The notes: a model not told the origin generated them from the letters alone. A stretch of DNA of 37,500 nt from Symbiodinium natans (GCA_905221605.1 CAJNDS010002823.1:997470-1034969), one strand, 5' to 3'; counted from the first letter of the stretch, positions 8,941 to 18,853 are shown. Made by a program: numbers and translations.

Positions 8941-9059
8941 TACCACCGGTTTCCCCCCCTTTGGTAACCTTAATTGGGCTTAATTGTCCCTAAGTAGCCT
9001 TCATACCACCGGTTCCCCCTCTTTAATTAGGCATCATTATCCCTAAATGGCCTTCATTA
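8941..9059. repeat. diverged tandem duplication (about 60 bp)
   Basis: Two units begin TACCACCGG followed by T/C-rich sequence, then ATTxTCCCTAAxTxGCCTTCAT. The second unit has small deletions. It is followed immediately by a 20-G run. Confidence 0.8.
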
Positions 9060-9079
9060 GGGGGGGGGGGGGGGGGGGG
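9060..9079 (+). repeat. poly-G run (20 G)
   Basis: An uninterrupted run of 20 G at the end of the duplicated unit. Confidence 0.96.
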
Positions 9080-9097
9080 AACCCAGGGGGGGTAGCA

Positions 9098-9143
9098 CAG
9101 ACCCTAAACCCTAAACTCTAAACCCTAAACCCTAAACCCTAAA
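9098..9143 (-). repeat. telomere-like array, C-strand
   Basis: Six CCCTAAA units. Confidence 0.95.
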
Positions 9144-9226
9144 CGGGGAACCTCTGCTCTCTCTGTTTCTCCTCTTTCAGAGACGACTCTTTCGTTTGAC
9201 CTTCCGGCTTCCTGGGGCTGAACCTT

Positions 9227-9337
9227 GGGGTTTAGGGTTTAGGGTCTAGGGTTTAGGGCTTAGGGCTTAGGGTTTGGGGTTTAGGGTTTAGGGTTTAGGG
9301 CTTAGGGTTTGGGGTTTAGGGCTTAGGGTCTAGGGGT
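9227..9337 (+). repeat. telomere-like array, G-strand, mixed variants
   Basis: TTTAGGG, TCTAGGG, CTTAGGG and TTTGGGG units. A larger unit of several heptamers (about 9259-9290 and 9295-9325) is partly repeated. Confidence 0.93.
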
Positions 9338-9592
9338 TTGGGGGAGGGATATGTTTTCTTCCGGGGGCCAGTTTGTTTCCGAACTCTTTTCAAAAACTCT
9401 TCAGCATGTCGCTCTATTGCGATTCCCTGAGAACCCAAGCATTATCATGATTATTGAGATTATCTTGGGTTTCATTGTACAACAGAATACGTCAAACATA
9501 CTTCTGAAAGCGACTTCAACATTCCGATGCTTCAGGGCTAGGGGGTCAGGCAGTTTAAGGGGTCATTAGGGGTTGGGCTTGGGATGCCGGGA

Positions 9593-9771
9593 ACCCTAAA
9601 CCCTAAACCCTAACCCTAAACCCTAAACCCTAAACCCTAAACCCTAAACCCTAAACCCTAAACCCTAAACCCCACACCCTAAATCCCTAAACCCCAAACC
9701 CTAAAGCCTAAACCCTAACCCCAAACCCTAAACCCCACACCCTAAATCCCTAAACCCCAAACCCTAAAGCC
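9593..9771 (-). repeat. telomere-like array, C-strand, with 63-bp duplication
   Basis: Canonical CCCTAAA units lead into a composite of CCCACAC, CCTAAAT, CCCCAAA and AAGCC variants. This composite repeats at a spacing of exactly 63 bp (CCCCACACCCTAAATCCCTA at about 9670 and 9733), that is, nine heptamers. Confidence 0.92.
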
Positions 9772-9869
9772 GCTTTGGGGGTCCTGTCCGGCCTCCCCAC
9801 TTTTTTGAACTCTTTGGCAGCAGTATCCAGGGCCGATTGAAAACCTCCAGTTTATAGAGGAACCCCATG

Positions 9870-9929
9870 GGTTTAGGGTTTAGGGTTTAGGGTTTAGGGT
9901 TTAGGGTTTAGGGTTTAGGGTTTAGGGTT
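9870..9929 (+). repeat. telomere-like array, G-strand
   Basis: Eight to nine nearly perfect TTTAGGG units, followed by CCCGTGTTTTCGTAAAACCCC, which resembles a family F end. Confidence 0.96.
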
Positions 9930-10135
9930 TCCCGTGTTTTCGTAAAACCCCATATTACCGTTGTAGGGGACCCGGGCCATAAAACACGTGTAGCTGGCTC
10001 AAGAAAGCCACCTCTAGCGCAAGCGCAAGGGCAGCGGCGAGGTGAGGGTTTGCGGGCATGCGCGTGCCCAGATGCTCTTGAGAAGGGGGTTTAGGGTTTA
10101 TAGGGTTTAGGGCTTACGACTTAGGGTTTTAGGTT

Positions 10136-11278
10136 CGCAAAGATGTTGCGGCGCGACGCACGTCGGCTGCAAGATGGGAACCCCAGCAAAACGCGGCAGC
10201 TATGTCATGCCATCATCAGACCCTCAGCGGAACCGCCTAGAAGTGCAAAGCCGGCAGCCATCCCTTCACCTCAGCTGCGCCAAGTAAGAAGCCGAAATGG
10301 CGCCCAGATGGCCTGCACGGCTGGCCGAGCCAACGGGCTATGAGACGAAGCCCAAGATGGGCTTTAGGCTGGCCTGGTTTGGGCTTCTGCATGAAGGTCT
10401 CAGCCTGTACTGCGTGGCTCCTGAACACGAACTGTGATGGATCGATGGATCCCTGACACGCTCGAGGGCAGGAGGCGAGATGTGATTTAAACATGAGGCA
10501 GAACCCTATAAAACCCTGATAAGCCCTAATCCCTGCATCGAAGAGAGCCTGCTTAGCCCTCAGAGCATGCCAGCTTGAAGGTTCACGGTTATTTTGTGAG
10601 ACCTTTATGGATCGGACTGCTTGAACCTGAAGTTTACAAGTACAGCTGCCCTACTTAAAACCATACCAAGTGTGCCAGCGTAGGCACTCCTAAACGCCAA
10701 AAAGCTCTCGGTCTAAAGGCACTCCAAGGCCACTCTAAGAGACGAGCGTTCGGCACTTGAAGCGCGCAGCATTTGCAACACCGCGAAATGCAAATCTCCT
10801 TAGATTGACGCACATAGCGAGAACCCATCCGACAGCCCAAAAAGGACGTGAATGCGCCTGCCACGTTTCCGCGACATGGAACGGTGGCATGGAGCACGAT
10901 TGAGTGTGGAACCTGCTCGGGCCTAAGCGCGAGCACGACTTGGCACCCTCCGCCATGCCAAAGGCATGCTCTTTGCGCTGAAAACCACGCATCGGGCGCC
11001 TCTAAGAGCTCTGCGCGCAGCTCTGCGCGCCTGCCGCGCCTAGGCGGAAGCGCAATTGTGACCCAAGACGGGCGCCGCACCCAACTGAGATTCAGCGTGC
11101 CGGGGCGCGGTCGCTGCAATCAAAAGCCCCGTGCCCTGAACGTTGGAAACCCACTGCTACGCCCTAGTCCCTCGGCCCTACACCCATGAACCTTCAAGAT
11201 TGTTCAGCGCGAACTCGTGGAAGAGGGCCTGGGCCAAACGCCGAAACGGCCCGCGGGTCGCCAAAAAGCATGCTCTCC
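10136..11278. other. GC-rich complex segment, no gene recognised
   Basis: About 1.1 kb without telomere arrays. Open frames occur on both strands (plus 10848-11189, 113 codons; minus 11119-10655, 154 codons), but they overlap each other and neither contains a domain I recognise. GCGCGCAGCTCTGCGCGC at about 11011-11030 is a short GC-rich repeat. A solo family A terminus (CCCATGAACCTTCAAG) lies at about 11183. Confidence 0.5.
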
Positions 11279-11280
11279 TG

Positions 11281-11381
11281 CTCCTGGAAATATGGGGTCC
11301 GGGGTTTTGGGTAACCCTTAACCTTTAACCCTTAACCCTAAACCCTAAGCTCCTGGATATATAGGGTCTGGGGTTTTGGGT
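11281..11381. repeat. telomere heptamers flanked by 32-bp direct repeats
   Basis: Positions 11281-11312 and 11350-11381 are direct repeats (CTCCTGGAxATATxGGGTCx and following) with 3 mismatches in 32. Between them lie 37 bp of CCCTTAA and CCCTAAA units. The arrangement resembles an insertion with a long target duplication or a break repaired with duplicated ends. Confidence 0.88.
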
Positions 11382-11469
11382 TCAAAAGATGTCGGTGCCT
11401 TTGACAGCACAAGCCCAGAACCCACAACCTCCACCTCGCGTCTTGAATCCTATCTCGGAGCCCCTCTAG

Positions 11470-11521
11470 CCCTAAACCCTAAACCCTAAACCCTAAACCC
11501 TACACCCTAAACGCTAAACGC
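11470..11521 (-). repeat. telomere-like array, C-strand
   Basis: CCCTAAA units ending in ACGCTAA variants, leading into the hexamer tract. Confidence 0.94.
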
Positions 11522-11523
11522 TA

Positions 11524-11715
11524 GAAGCCGAAGCCGAAGCCCAAGCCGAAGCCTAAGCCTAAGCCTGAGCCTGAGCCTGAGCCTGAGCCTGGGCCTAAGC
11601 CCAAGCCTAAGCCTAAGCCTAAGCCTACGCCTAAGCCTACGCCTAAGCCTAAGCCTAAGCCTAAGCCTAAGCCTAAGCCTAAGCCTAAGCCTAAGCCTAA
11701 GCCTAAGCCTAAGCT
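11524..11715 (-). repeat. hexamer tract (AAGCCT)n
   Basis: About 32 hexamers. The right half is pure AAGCCT and the left half carries GAGCCT, AAGCCG and TACGCC variants. The minus-strand reading is TTAGGC, the nematode telomere word. It translates to a Gly-Leu repeat on the minus strand, which I do not regard as coding. Confidence 0.96.
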
Positions 11716-12630
11716 AAGTGACAGCATCACGAAGGCTCAGCACCAGCCACCGCTGGACCTTCCTACGTGGTCAGATCTCTGAATAACGGGGTCCCCTTCT
11801 GAGTGTCCCCTGTAAGGCGGACCCCTATGCGGGTTTAGGGTTTAGGCCTCAGGGTTTAGGGAAGGAGGACCAAATGTCACCGAAATTTCTAGAGCTGATT
11901 GCATATAAACCAGCATTGCCGGAGAAATGACAACAATAATGTGAACGAACTTGTAAACACTTCGAGTTTTCAACAAAGCTACAGCGGCCGCCTTCCAGCC
12001 TGGACTACCGACATGTTTTCGACAAGCATAGCGCATCCTTCCTGCAAGCTTCTTGAAGAGTGTATGCGCTTCACTTGGGACTATTAAGGAGCTGTGAGAA
12101 CAAGGGGGGGAACATCCCAATGTCTCAGACATCCGTGCTGCCCTTCGTAGCAACCTCTCGCCTAACCGTGCTGCGTCTGCCGCCTTCACTGGGAACATGT
12201 CCGAGGATGGCCCTTAAAACCCTCTGAAAGAGAGTCCCTAGTATGATCCTCCTCTAAAACCCCCAGAAGGGGCAAAATAAGAAAAGAAGACGCGTCCCAA
12301 GGGCCTACCTTGTGTCTTGGGTTCGAGGTGACAAAGCTGTCGAGTTGGGCCTTTGGGATCAATCAAACTCAACCAAACCTTCTAATCTCGGGGCCTGAAG
12401 TAGGGTTTGGAGGGTTGTTGCGGTATAACTATGGGCCATAAGGGAATCCTACTAGTAATTATTCCGACCCTTATATTATGGTTCCTCGACTCTGACACTT
12501 AAGATAGGGTTCAGAGCGGAGAGCACGCTGCGGTGCAGAAGGCATGCATATGTGGCTTCCGAAAATAGGGGTACCCTTTCGGGGGTCCCTCGAAGGATGA
12601 TTTTCTATTCTAGTTAGGGGTAGAACAGCT
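11716..12630. other. complex segment, no gene recognised
   Basis: About 0.9 kb with a short degenerate G-strand block at 11831-11861. The longest frame is minus 12198-11842 (118 codons), with no recognisable domain. At 12426-12488 lies the family G repeat shared with 4529-4590, containing GGGAATCCTACTA, also seen in family F. Another repeat fragment (AATAGGGGTACCCTTTCGGG) is at about 12565. Confidence 0.5.
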
Positions 12631-12804
12631 GGTTTAGGGTTTAGGGTTTAGGGTTTAGGGTTTAGGGTTCAGGGTTCAGGGTTCAGGGTTCAGGGTTCAG
12701 GGTTCAGGGTTTAGGGTTTAGGGTTTAGGGTTTAGGGTTTAGGGTTTAGGGTTTAGGGTTTAGGGTTTAGGGTTTAGGGTTTAGGGTTTAGGGTTTAGGG
12801 TTTG
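12631..12804 (+). repeat. telomere-like array, G-strand, with TTCAGGG block
   Basis: Canonical units flank a central run of six TTCAGGG units (about 12667-12708). A variant block inside a canonical array points to local expansion of one mutated unit. Confidence 0.97.
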
Positions 12805-12904
12805 TGGTGCCCGCTATTTTCGTAAGCCCTCATGTCGGAGAGCTGGCCGAGAATCCGAGACCCTTTGCATACTTCAACCCCAACCGCCACGCACAAACGG
12901 AAAA

Positions 12905-12975
12905 GAACCCTAAACCCTAAACCCTAAACCCTAAACCAAAAACCCTAAACCCTAAAACCCTAAACCCTAAACCCT
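12905..12975 (-). repeat. telomere-like array, C-strand
   Basis: CCCTAAA units with slipped CCAAAAA and CCCTAAAA positions. Confidence 0.94.
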
Positions 12976-13296
12976 GCCACCCCACAACCCTAAACCTTCA
13001 AGGTCTACACCCTAAAGCCAGTCACCACCACAAAAAGGGGGTGAACTGGGGAAGGCGGACGGGGAAACCCTAAACCCTTACACCCTAACCCCCAACCACC
13101 ACCGAAAGCAAGCCTCAACCCACCCCTAATACCCTAGAGCCCGAAACCCTATTTTATAGGCCAGTGCCCCAAAACCTCCAACCCCAACACCCCAACCGCT
13201 GAAACCCAAACCCCATCACCAGCCCTCCTTCTGCAACGCCATCCACTTGATTACAAGGCATGCACCGTCGCAAGCGATTAAAGGAGCTGTGCGCTG

Positions 13297-13407
13297 GGTA
13301 CTTGCAAGTGGGGTTATAAGTACCCTAAGTGAGGTTCGATTCGAACCATGTAAATTTAGTTGTCCCATTTAAAAACCCACTTATTACTACCCATGAACCT
13401 CCAAGTA
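13297..13407. mobile_element. family A TIR element, copy 4 (left TIR deleted)
   Basis: The right end is typical (CTACCCATGAACCTCCAAGT). On the left, GTACTTG jumps directly to CAAGTGGGGTTATAAGTACC, so the GGAGGTTCATGG part of the TIR is missing. The centre has a perfect GGTTCGATTCGAACC palindrome. Confidence 0.8.
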
Positions 13408-13650
13408 CGCAGCCCTGACATACTTTAGTACCTTACAAGCCTTAAACCCTGAAGCCTAGATAAGAAAAGCCCAAACCCTAAACCTTGAAACCGTTGATGG
13501 CTTTTGATTTGGTGCGAACTTGAAAGTTCACACATCTACACAGGGGTCATGCAGGTGCACCTGAAAAACTTGCAGGCCCCTGTGAGTCCAACAATGCAGA
13601 GCTACCCGTTCACCTTCAAGTAAACCTTCAACCTTGTATAAACCGTACAA

Positions 13651-13685
13651 GACCCTAAACCCGAAACCCTAAACCCTAAACCCTA
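13651..13685 (-). repeat. telomere-like array, C-strand
   Basis: Five units, one CCCGAAA. Confidence 0.9.
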
Positions 13686-13792
13686 TAAGCCCCTTCATGC
13701 CAGCCCTGTAAAGCCCGCACCCTGACCTTCACTTGGTCAAAGTTGCACACCCTGGGCAAGGCAAGAAACTACCATGAAGCCCCCAGCTTTCT

Positions 13793-13904
13793 GGTTTAGG
13801 GTTTAGGGTTTAGGGTTTAGGGTTTAGGGTCTTGGGTCTCGGGTTTAGGTTTCGGGTTTGGGGCTCAGGGTTTAGGGTTTGGGGTTTAGGGTTTCGGGTT
13901 TCGG
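13793..13904 (+). repeat. telomere-like array, G-strand, mixed variants
   Basis: Canonical units at the left, then TCTTGGG, TCTCGGG, TTTCGGG and TTTGGGG variants. Confidence 0.94.
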
Positions 13905-14135
13905 GCGTAGGGCAACAGGAGCACAGCCCAGCATTTGCCAGAGTCCACCAGCAGCCAGCGCCAAGGAATACAGTTCTCCGCTTCTGAGGGTTCTGGATTT
14001 ATGCTTTCTAGAGGTTTAGGGTTTCGGGTTTAGGGACTCTGTTTGCCTACAGCTTCGTAGCAAGTACCCCCCTGTTTCGTATGTATAAGCCTTAAAGACT
14101 GTAGGTAAATAGGGTCCCAGGTATACCCTAAACCA

Positions 14136-14258
14136 TACTTGAAGGTAATAGGTAGCTATAAGTAGGGCTATAAGTACGCGAAATACGGTCATGACCAGGT
14201 ATACGTATAGTTGCCCTACTTATAACCTCACTTATAACCACCCATGAACCTCCAAGTA
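14136..14258. mobile_element. family A TIR element, copy 5
   Basis: Left end TACTTGAAGGTAATAGGTAG, right end CCACCCATGAACCTCCAAGT. The inner AGCTATAAGTAGGGCTATAA blocks are inverted at ACCTCACTTATAACC. It is directly followed by GCCCC and heptamers. Confidence 0.88.
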
Positions 14259-14262
14259 GCCC

Positions 14263-14311
14263 CAAACCCTAAACCCTAGACCCCAGATCCCAAACCCTAA
14301 ACCCTAAACCC
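14263..14311 (-). repeat. telomere-like array, C-strand, abutting family A
   Basis: CCCTAAA and variants begin at the end of the family A copy. Confidence 0.92.
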
Positions 14312-14387
14312 AGGTAGGGTTTAGGGTTTCGGCTTCGCGCTTAAGGTCTCCAAGAAAAGGGTGTTCAACCGTGGGCCTTCTCTGGCA

Positions 14388-14400
14388 CCCCCCCCCCCCC
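14388..14400 (-). repeat. poly-C run (13 C)
   Basis: An uninterrupted run of 13 C, one of the few long C runs on the plus strand. Confidence 0.95.
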
Positions 14401-14441
14401 AGCCCTAGCCGAACCTTTCTCAAGTTGCAAACATACAAGGG

Positions 14442-14545
14442 AGTTTACGAAAATGGGACCTCTAATATAGACCCCCAAATAGTAGGATTCCCTTATGATA
14501 AGGACCCCAATAAGGTACCCACAATTTCGGAAACCCCCATATAAG
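14442..14545. mobile_element. family F TIR element, copy 2
   Basis: Ends GTTTACGAAAATGGGACC and, inverted, GTTTCCGAAATTGTGGGTAC. The core TAATATAGACCCCCAAATAG is shared with the copy at 4268. It is a short, non-coding TIR element. Confidence 0.85.
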
Positions 14546-14656
14546 GATGTGGGTTTCAGCTCCTTATCGGGTTCGGAGATAAGCCCTTTAGCTTCAGTCC
14601 TGAAGCACCCGGAGAGCCTGAGCCCAACACCCTAAACCTCACCCCCGAAACTTGTA

Positions 14657-14731
14657 AAGGGTTTAGGGTTTGGGGTTTAGGGTTTAGGGTTTAGGGTTTA
14701 GGGTTTAGGGTTTAGGGTTTAGGGTTTAGGG
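14657..14731 (+). repeat. telomere-like array, G-strand
   Basis: Ten to eleven TTTAGGG units, nearly perfect after one TTTGGGG. Confidence 0.97.
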
Positions 14732-14739
14732 TCCGCCGG

Positions 14740-15145
14740 ATGGGAAAAGGAAGTGAAAACCTCCCTCTTCCTCTTTGCCCCCAAAACCCGGGGGGGGGGG
14801 GGGGGGGGGGGGGTAGGGGGGGGTACCCGGGCAGCTTTTCCATGGAGGCCAGGCCACCCACACCGCAGAAACTCACGGACCATAGGCGGTTTCGCACAGG
14901 ACATAGGGGTCCTTTGGAAAACCCACCCAGCCCCTCCCACTACCCCACCCCCCCCCCCCCCACCCTCCCCCCCATTCCGGGGGTGCTGTCCTGTTTGGGT
15001 CCTGGTGCTACCCCCTACCCCCCCCCCAACGTTTCACAGAGGCTCAAGCAAATCAACTTTTGGCATCCTTTGAGCTGACGAGCGCGTTTAAACCTTTCAA
15101 CTATGCTCCAGCGGGGTCGGCGGCTTGAGCCGGAGGCTCTTAAAT
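14740..15145. other. segment with G- and C-homopolymers, no gene
   Basis: Several frames stay open across this stretch only because of the poly-G and C-rich sequence (Gly/Pro-rich translations on both strands). No domain is visible. Confidence 0.6.
14790..14823 (+). repeat. poly-G run (24 G, then 8 G)
   Basis: 24 uninterrupted G, then TA and another short G run. A C-rich stretch with 14 C (14948-14961) follows about 130 bp later and could pair with it. Confidence 0.95.
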
Positions 15146-15199
15146 TTAGGGTTTAGGGTTTAGGGTTTAGGGTTGAGGGTTTAGGGTTTAGGGTTTAGC
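15146..15199 (+). repeat. telomere-like array, G-strand
   Basis: Seven to eight TTTAGGG units with one TTGAGGG. Confidence 0.95.
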
Positions 15200-15349
15200 T
15201 TGGGTCTCAAGCTTCGCCGGCTTGTCTCCCTTTCTCCCCCAATGTTTTTTCGAGGGGAGGGGTAATGTGGAACGTTTAAACCCGCCACGACGCATCACGT
15301 CCTCTAGAACCTACACGCCTCTAAATTCTACACCCTAACCCTAACCCAA

Positions 15350-15432
15350 AGAGCCCAAGACCTCTTAAATAAGGAATATACCTTAAATCATATTTAGGGA
15401 TCCTTAACTCATTTAAGGGGCTTTTGGGCTCT
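15350..15432. mobile_element. family D palindromic element, copy 1
   Basis: AGAGCCCAAGACCTCTTAAA at the left is inverted as TTTAAGGGGCTTTTGGGCTC at the right. The centre has GGGATCC. The 83-bp element resembles the palindrome at 27472-27586 in its CTTAAxxAAGGAATATACC part and central GGATCC. Confidence 0.8.
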
Positions 15433-15965
15433 CTGCAAAACCCTCAACTCTCTAGGTCCAACTTGGCATGAGCTCGAGTTTCGCCCTTGCGGATTGGGCA
15501 CCGGTGACCCTGGCGCTACAACGAGAATTATGGTTGGCCGGCAAGAGCGGGAAGCTGCAAGACGTTCGGGAGCGAAAAAAGACACCCTAAACCCTAAACC
15601 CTAAACCGCTTGGGACACACGCCGCCCTTTCACCAAGGCCCATGGGCGTTGAGTCAGAGGTGGTCGATCCCTTGTCGGGGATTTAAGGAAACTTCGGGGG
15701 TCTGCCGAACTAGAACGGTGTCTTGGGTACTTGAAATTCAAGACCTAAGACTAGCCTAGGAAAAGCAAGGGTACGATTTCTGGTTAAAGGGGCTTATAAG
15801 GGAATCTAAGCCACAACAACAGAGAAGAAGGGCCTACTCGTAGTTACAGGGGTTCCACGCCACCCTGACTAGGTCCACAGGAGAGCTGGATGTCGTTAAC
15901 GAGATTCGGCTATCTAGGAAACAACAAGAGCGGCAGCCGTCAATGAGGCAGGTGTATCTTGTAGG
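15433..15965. other. complex segment, no gene recognised
   Basis: About 0.5 kb interrupted only by three CCCTAAA units at about 15584-15607. I see no convincing ORF, RNA gene or repeat in the rest. Confidence 0.5.
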
Positions 15966-16010
15966 CCAGCTAACCCTAACCCCTAAACCCTAAACCTAAA
16001 CCCTAAACCA
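15966..16010 (-). repeat. telomere-like array, C-strand
   Basis: Degenerate CCCTAAA units with length variants. Confidence 0.88.
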
Positions 16011-16097
16011 CCTAAACCTTCCGCTGCGTCGCTCAACTTGCAACCTCTGCCCATCTCTTGCTCTGGCCTGACTCGCAAAGAAGCAGTGCGTTCCGGG

Positions 16098-16266
16098 GTC
16101 TAGGGTTTAGGGTTTTAGGGTTTAGGGTTTAGGATTTGGGGTTTAGGGTTTAAGGTTAAGGGTTTAGGGTTTAGGGTTTGGGGTTTAGGGTTTAGGGTTT
16201 AGGGTTTAGGTTTAGGGTTTAGGGTTTAGGGTTTAGGGTTTAGGGCTTAGGGCTTAGGGCTTAGGG
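16098..16266 (+). repeat. telomere-like array, G-strand
   Basis: About 24 units, mixed at the left, pure in the middle and CTTAGGG at the right end. Confidence 0.96.
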
Positions 16267-16644
16267 TTGGCAATGGCCAAGACAAGGTTCCGGCTTCTAA
16301 AGACGATAAAAGGCCCCAGGGTTCAAGAGCTCTTGACCCTCGAGCTGCCAGCGGAAAATGGCATGGGTTGGAGCTCCTCCGGAAGGCACTGCTAGGAAAG
16401 GTGGCACAACTTCTTGCCCTACATCCCTCCAGGATAGGCGCCCGAGAGCGCGGGCGAGAGAAACCCGACTGAGGCATGGAATCATCAAACAGTGGGCTAA
16501 GAATGCAGTGATTATATTCGTAGTGTCACTGATGATCTGCTATTTGCTTAAGAACCTTCCCAAAACATGAACAGTTCTCTTCCTCATAAGGGCAAATAGG
16601 GATTACTATTCTTTATTTTCTTAAGGGGGTCCTTAAGCAAACAC

Positions 16645-16726
16645 CCGAAACCCTGAAACCCTAACCCTAAAACCCTAAGTAGTATCCCTAAACCCTAAAC
16701 CCTAAACCCTAAAACCCTAAGTAGTA
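16645..16726 (-). repeat. telomere-like array, C-strand, with internal duplication
   Basis: CCCTAAA and CCCTAAAA units. The non-telomeric tail AAAACCCTAAGTAGTA occurs twice (about 16669 and 16709), so array and flank were duplicated together. Confidence 0.9.
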
Positions 16727-16851
16727 ACATCCAAGGCCTCGAGTCCAGGCTCAAAGAGAGCCACGGCAGATGTCACTAGCGACGTCACTGGTCTTCGCGA
16801 CCGCGGGGGTGAGGCACCACGCTGTGAGGGCTTGGGGGAAGGGGAGCTTAA

Positions 16852-16918
16852 GGCTTTAGGGTTTAGGGTTTAGGGTTCAGGGTTTAGGGAAAAGGGTTTC
16901 GGGTTTCGGGTTTAGGGC
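16852..16918 (+). repeat. telomere-like array, G-strand
   Basis: Mixed TTTAGGG and TTTCGGG units. Confidence 0.92.
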
Positions 16919-16952
16919 GGATTTGAGGCCTGGATTCTAAGGGCTTTTGGGC

Positions 16953-16979
16953 GGGGGGGGGGGGGGGGGGGGGGGGGGG
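16953..16979 (+). repeat. poly-G run (27 G)
   Basis: 27 uninterrupted G preceded by CTAAGGGCTTTTGGGC. The context resembles that of the 19-G run at 17691 (CTAAGGGCCTTGGGGTTCC), suggesting related flanks. Confidence 0.96.
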
Positions 16980-18396
16980 TGGGGGGAGGAGTCTTCTGGG
17001 GGGAGGAGACGCCGAGGCCCTGCTCAGCACTGGCTGCAAGGGGCCAGCTTGTGAATTCAATTGTTCGCGCTGGTCGTTTTGTTTTCCCCATTTCCTTTTC
17101 TGTGTGTGTGTGTGTGTGTCTGACTGGCTGGCTGGCTGACTGACTGTGTACTGACACCAGAGGTCTTCCTCGCAAAAAATGCATCAAAATTGATTTTTGC
17201 CTCTTAGTCTTACTCGGCCAGGATGGGCTTTTCGGCCCAATAGTCCCCATCATCCATCCGATAAAGGGCCTTTTTTGAGGGTTTATAGGGAGTAAGAGCC
17301 CATGCTGGAATACGGAAGTAGTCTTCCTCTTGGGCAAGGGGGGGCGGTGGGGACGGGGGGGTGGAACGAGATTCTTGAAGTTCCAAAATTTGAATGATGA
17401 CTAGCGCCGCAAAGTGAGAAGAAGAATCAGACAAAAACAGTTCTCCGCGGTTCATAGATTCTTCCCAGCAACTACCTAAAGAATTTGAAGTCGAACGCAG
17501 ATGCTGAAGATGGCCTAAGATTGAACAGGGGGGGGGGTGGGGAAGGGGTTGGCAACAGTGCCGGCGCAAGCCTTTCACCCTGCCAAATGCTTCATTAAGT
17601 CATTCCAAAACCTTGCTGGTGGAGCGGATGGCCATTTGTGTACAAACCCAGGCTTGGGCTGGCTAGCAATACTAAGGGCCTTGGGGTTCCGGGGGGGGGG
17701 GGGGGGGGGAGGGGAGGAGGGCGGGTTCCGTCTGCTAAAAGCAGGCGTCAAACCGAGTCCATGGTGCCTTCCCGCGTGGCGCGTCCCCGGCCTTGGGCTC
17801 CTTCGTGGCCCCCTCCGTGGAGTTGGGGCTAGAGGTTCTGTACAGGGACGCACTTCGCCAGTCCCGCGAAGTCCTTCTCCCTGAACAGTCCTAAGCACAA
17901 AGGTAAGCCTCCTTCTACCCCCATCGACAGATGGAGCGGCTTCAGGCGCACAGGTACGTGATCTCGACGCCTCCACGCCGTGCTGTTTCAACGCATAGAA
18001 CGAAGAAAAGACTACAAAAAAAGCATGATAAGCATGCACACGGCAGCCGTCTTCCAAAAGAACCTCGGAAAGACTGTCGCCGTGAGGGAACGTCTGGCCA
18101 TCCACCGGGTTGTTTTTCTCCCAAGTGCGCTGGGCCAGGGGAACAATACCGCCACTGAGGCTCACGGATATACATCAAGCTTGCCATGCTCGTTGCGCAT
18201 GCAAGCATTGGCGTCCCCCCAAAGGGCCACAGTTCCGCAACACGCAGGTTGAGCTATGCAGGGCCCATACTCTGAAATGACTTAACCCCTAAAACCTTTT
18301 GGGGCTCCTCTCGGCGCCACAGCGACGGCTCCCACAGCTCACAGGGACACGGCTACTGTCTGGCACCTCTTCACCTTGGCTGACTTCGGAACCCCT
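16980..18396. other. complex segment with simple repeats, no gene recognised
   Basis: About 1.4 kb. It has a TG tract plus CTGACTGGCTGGCTGGCTGA-type tetranucleotides at 17101-17147, and G-rich runs at 17339-17361 and 17529-17545. The longest frame, minus 18165-17575 (196 codons), runs through the poly-G tract as a Pro block, and other frames overlap it on both strands. None shows a recognisable domain. Confidence 0.5.
17691..17709 (+). repeat. poly-G run (19 G)
   Basis: 19 uninterrupted G followed by AGGGGAGGAGGG. Confidence 0.96.
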
Positions 18397-18677
18397 CATA
18401 AACCCTTAACCCTAAACCCTAAACCCTTGTCATAGTTTCTCCAAAAACCCAAAAGGTTAAAGTCCTAAAGCCAGGTCACTTTCTCGAAATCTAGACGCGG
18501 GGAGCATCGCGGCGAGACCTGCTCCGAGCACCTGAGAAAAGTCAGGGGACCCCCAGGAACGCTTAGGATACGGTTTCGGGTTTAGGGTTTAGGCTTTAGG
18601 GCTTCTGCCGTTTGCAGGCCATGTGATAAAGAATTCGGGATGTGGAATCTGGGTCTGGAGTTCTGAGACCTCCGGCT

Positions 18678-18764
18678 TCTTGAAGATTGGTGGGTGGTAT
18701 TTTTAGTAGTCATGACAGTCCTAAGTGAATACAGCCACCCTACCTTATAACCTTACTTTCACTA
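18678..18764. mobile_element. probable degenerate family A remnant
   Basis: CTTGAAGATTGGTGGGTGGT at the left resembles the family A left TIR, and CCCTACCTTATAACCTTACT near the right resembles its inner right arm. The right terminal CATGAACCTCCAAGTA is missing. Confidence 0.45.
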
Positions 18765-18853
18765 GGGTTCAGGGTTTTCGGCTTGTTGTGTGGCAAGCTG
18801 TTCTCGGAAGCAAGCTTAACATCTATAGACCACCAGCCAAATCAGGCGCACCC

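Noticed and set aside
9986-10003. Resemblance to the dinoflagellate spliced leader (GTAGC then TGGCTCAAG)
   Set aside because: The middle ATTT part is missing and only short words match, so chance is likely. A similar weak match (GTGTAGCCATT) at about 2926 was rejected for the same reason.
10655-11189. Overlapping ORFs of 113-154 codons on opposite strands
   Set aside because: GC-rich sequence gives long frames by chance. Neither has a recognisable motif and they exclude each other.
13330-13346. GGTTCGATTCGAACC as a tRNA T-arm
   Set aside because: It is the centre of a family A element, and there is no acceptor stem or anticodon arm at tRNA distances. I found no tRNA elsewhere either.
17575-18165. 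196-codon minus-strand ORF as a gene
   Set aside because: It overlaps several other open frames, passes through the poly-G tract and shows no recognisable domain or consistent protein-like composition.
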